This document shows positions 63,638-64,000 of a stretch of 64,000 nt of DNA, in pieces. Within the stretch, counting starts at the first letter, position 1. Each line of letters begins with the position of its first letter. Origin of the DNA: Caryophanales bacterium (lineage in GTDB: Bacteria > Bacillota_I > Bacilli_A > Izemoplasmatales > UBA1188); assembly GCA_020633845.1 (NCBI GenBank), contig JACKCW010000003.1, forward strand, positions 1 to 64,000, read 5' to 3'. The position numbers and the translations under genes were made by a program. The notes beneath the pieces were generated by a model. The model saw only the letters and a list, made by a program, of their open reading frames with translations. It had not been told where the DNA came from and did no database searches.

Positions 63638-64000
63638 TTAATTATTTGCATCAAGGAAATACTGATAGATAGTTTGATAGGTAGCGTAGTCTTCATAGCC
63701 TTCTTCCTGAGATAAAACCCCGGCGAAGAAGATATTGACAAAACTCTCGCTGTAGAAATAATTGTCGGCTGCTGTAACGTAGTCGCTGAAGTCGACATCA
63801 CTCGGGAATAAATCCGGGAAATACGAGATGTTGAAATCGCTAAGTGCGGTATCGCTGTCAGTCAGAATTACCTCATAAAATTCAATATACATCGCATTGA
63901 TGAACTGAGTCATAGTTGGTGTGTCGCTATCGTTATTGGCGGCGTTATTGTATTCGCTATCCTCATCCTCATCTTCGCTGTATTTGAAACTCGGCTTGGT
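63638..64000 (-). CDS. Acidic protein of unknown function, C-terminal part (cut by window edge)
   Basis: The frame is open to the right edge, so only the last 120 residues are seen; the ATG at 63913 is internal. The visible part starts with a low-complexity acidic patch (EDEDEDSEYNNAANND). A Tyr/Phe/Asp-rich segment ending in FLDANN follows. Such composition is usual for surface or secreted proteins of this lineage. I do not recognise a family, and no start, signal peptide or catalytic motif can be judged. Confidence 0.6.
   Translation of the reverse strand, partial: TKPSFKYSEDEDEDSEYNNAANNDSDTPTMTQFINAMYIEFYEVILTDSDTALSDFNISYFPDLFPSDVDFSDYVTAADNYFYSESFVNIFFAGVLSQEEGYEDYATYQTIYQYFLDANN

Overview
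ORGANISM. The window looks like chromosome of an AT-rich, low-GC Gram-positive bacterium with the standard genetic code: TGA ends several intact genes, including ileS and map, so this is not the Mycoplasma code. The gene set is typical of Bacilli: ytxK-like/ackA, yutG-like pgpA, yktA-like UPF0223, ylbG-like, rpsP-khpA, yhaM, an isoleucine T-box and def/priA/fmt. The fermentative, energy-thrifty genes (D-lactate dehydrogenase, acetate kinase, Na+-type membrane pyrophosphatase, type I pullulanase) and lipoproteins or surface proteins in a lean genome point to an uncultured Bacilli lineage near the Acholeplasma/Izemoplasma/RF39 groups. That placement is inference from gene content only.

LAYOUT. 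1-8.3 kb holds housekeeping and small accessory genes: ldhA end, CPBP protease, nitroreductase, zinc-ribbon protein, ASCH protein, methyltransferase, an ABC exporter pair, a phosphatase, map and MgtC. 8.4-12.7 kb holds two large ABC proteins, each an ATPase fused to a MacB/FtsX-like permease. 12.8-14.9 kb is the membrane pyrophosphatase, followed by three tRNA genes (Arg-ACG, Pro-TGG, Cys-GCA) and a lone 732-residue GHKL ATPase that looks like a transferred gene. 17.6-30.1 kb returns to core genes: def, MATE, priA, fmt, pgpA, a degenerate HD-GYP-like membrane protein, metK, yidD, GNAT, hydrolase, ytxK-like and ackA. A metallo-beta-lactamase-fold gene with a one-base frameshift (30.1-30.8 kb) marks the end of this block.

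ISLAND. 30.8-45.6 kb is an accessory island. A divergent centre carries two phage-type holin/XhlA-like membrane genes on the minus strand. On the plus strand come a small ORF, a 180-residue sigma factor, two paralogous proteins that seem to fuse a degenerate Fic domain to an intact MNT-type nucleotidyltransferase, a 2235-residue RHS/YD-repeat toxin without signal peptide, and a membrane protein that fits as its immunity partner. Downstream lie two displaced RHS C-terminal cassettes, each with a candidate immunity gene. The second is intact from its RHS tail on; the third is broken by a deletion and an amber stop. The island ends at an IS3-family transposase scrap. A small sigma factor, holin-like proteins and a giant toxin without signal peptide recall the clostridial TcdR/TcdE/toxin arrangement. 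This is my main candidate for an undescribed system.

45.6-64 kb carries surface and lipoproteins (a Cthe_2159-like beta-helix lipoprotein, an anchored protein and a TEAPT-rich lipoprotein). It also carries ileS under a T-box, UPF0223, YlbG-like, rpsP-khpA, DUF523, a Gx-transporter/NusG-II fusion facing an ApbE flavin transferase, YigZ, CCA-adding enzyme, pullulanase and YhaM. A partial acidic protein runs off the right edge.
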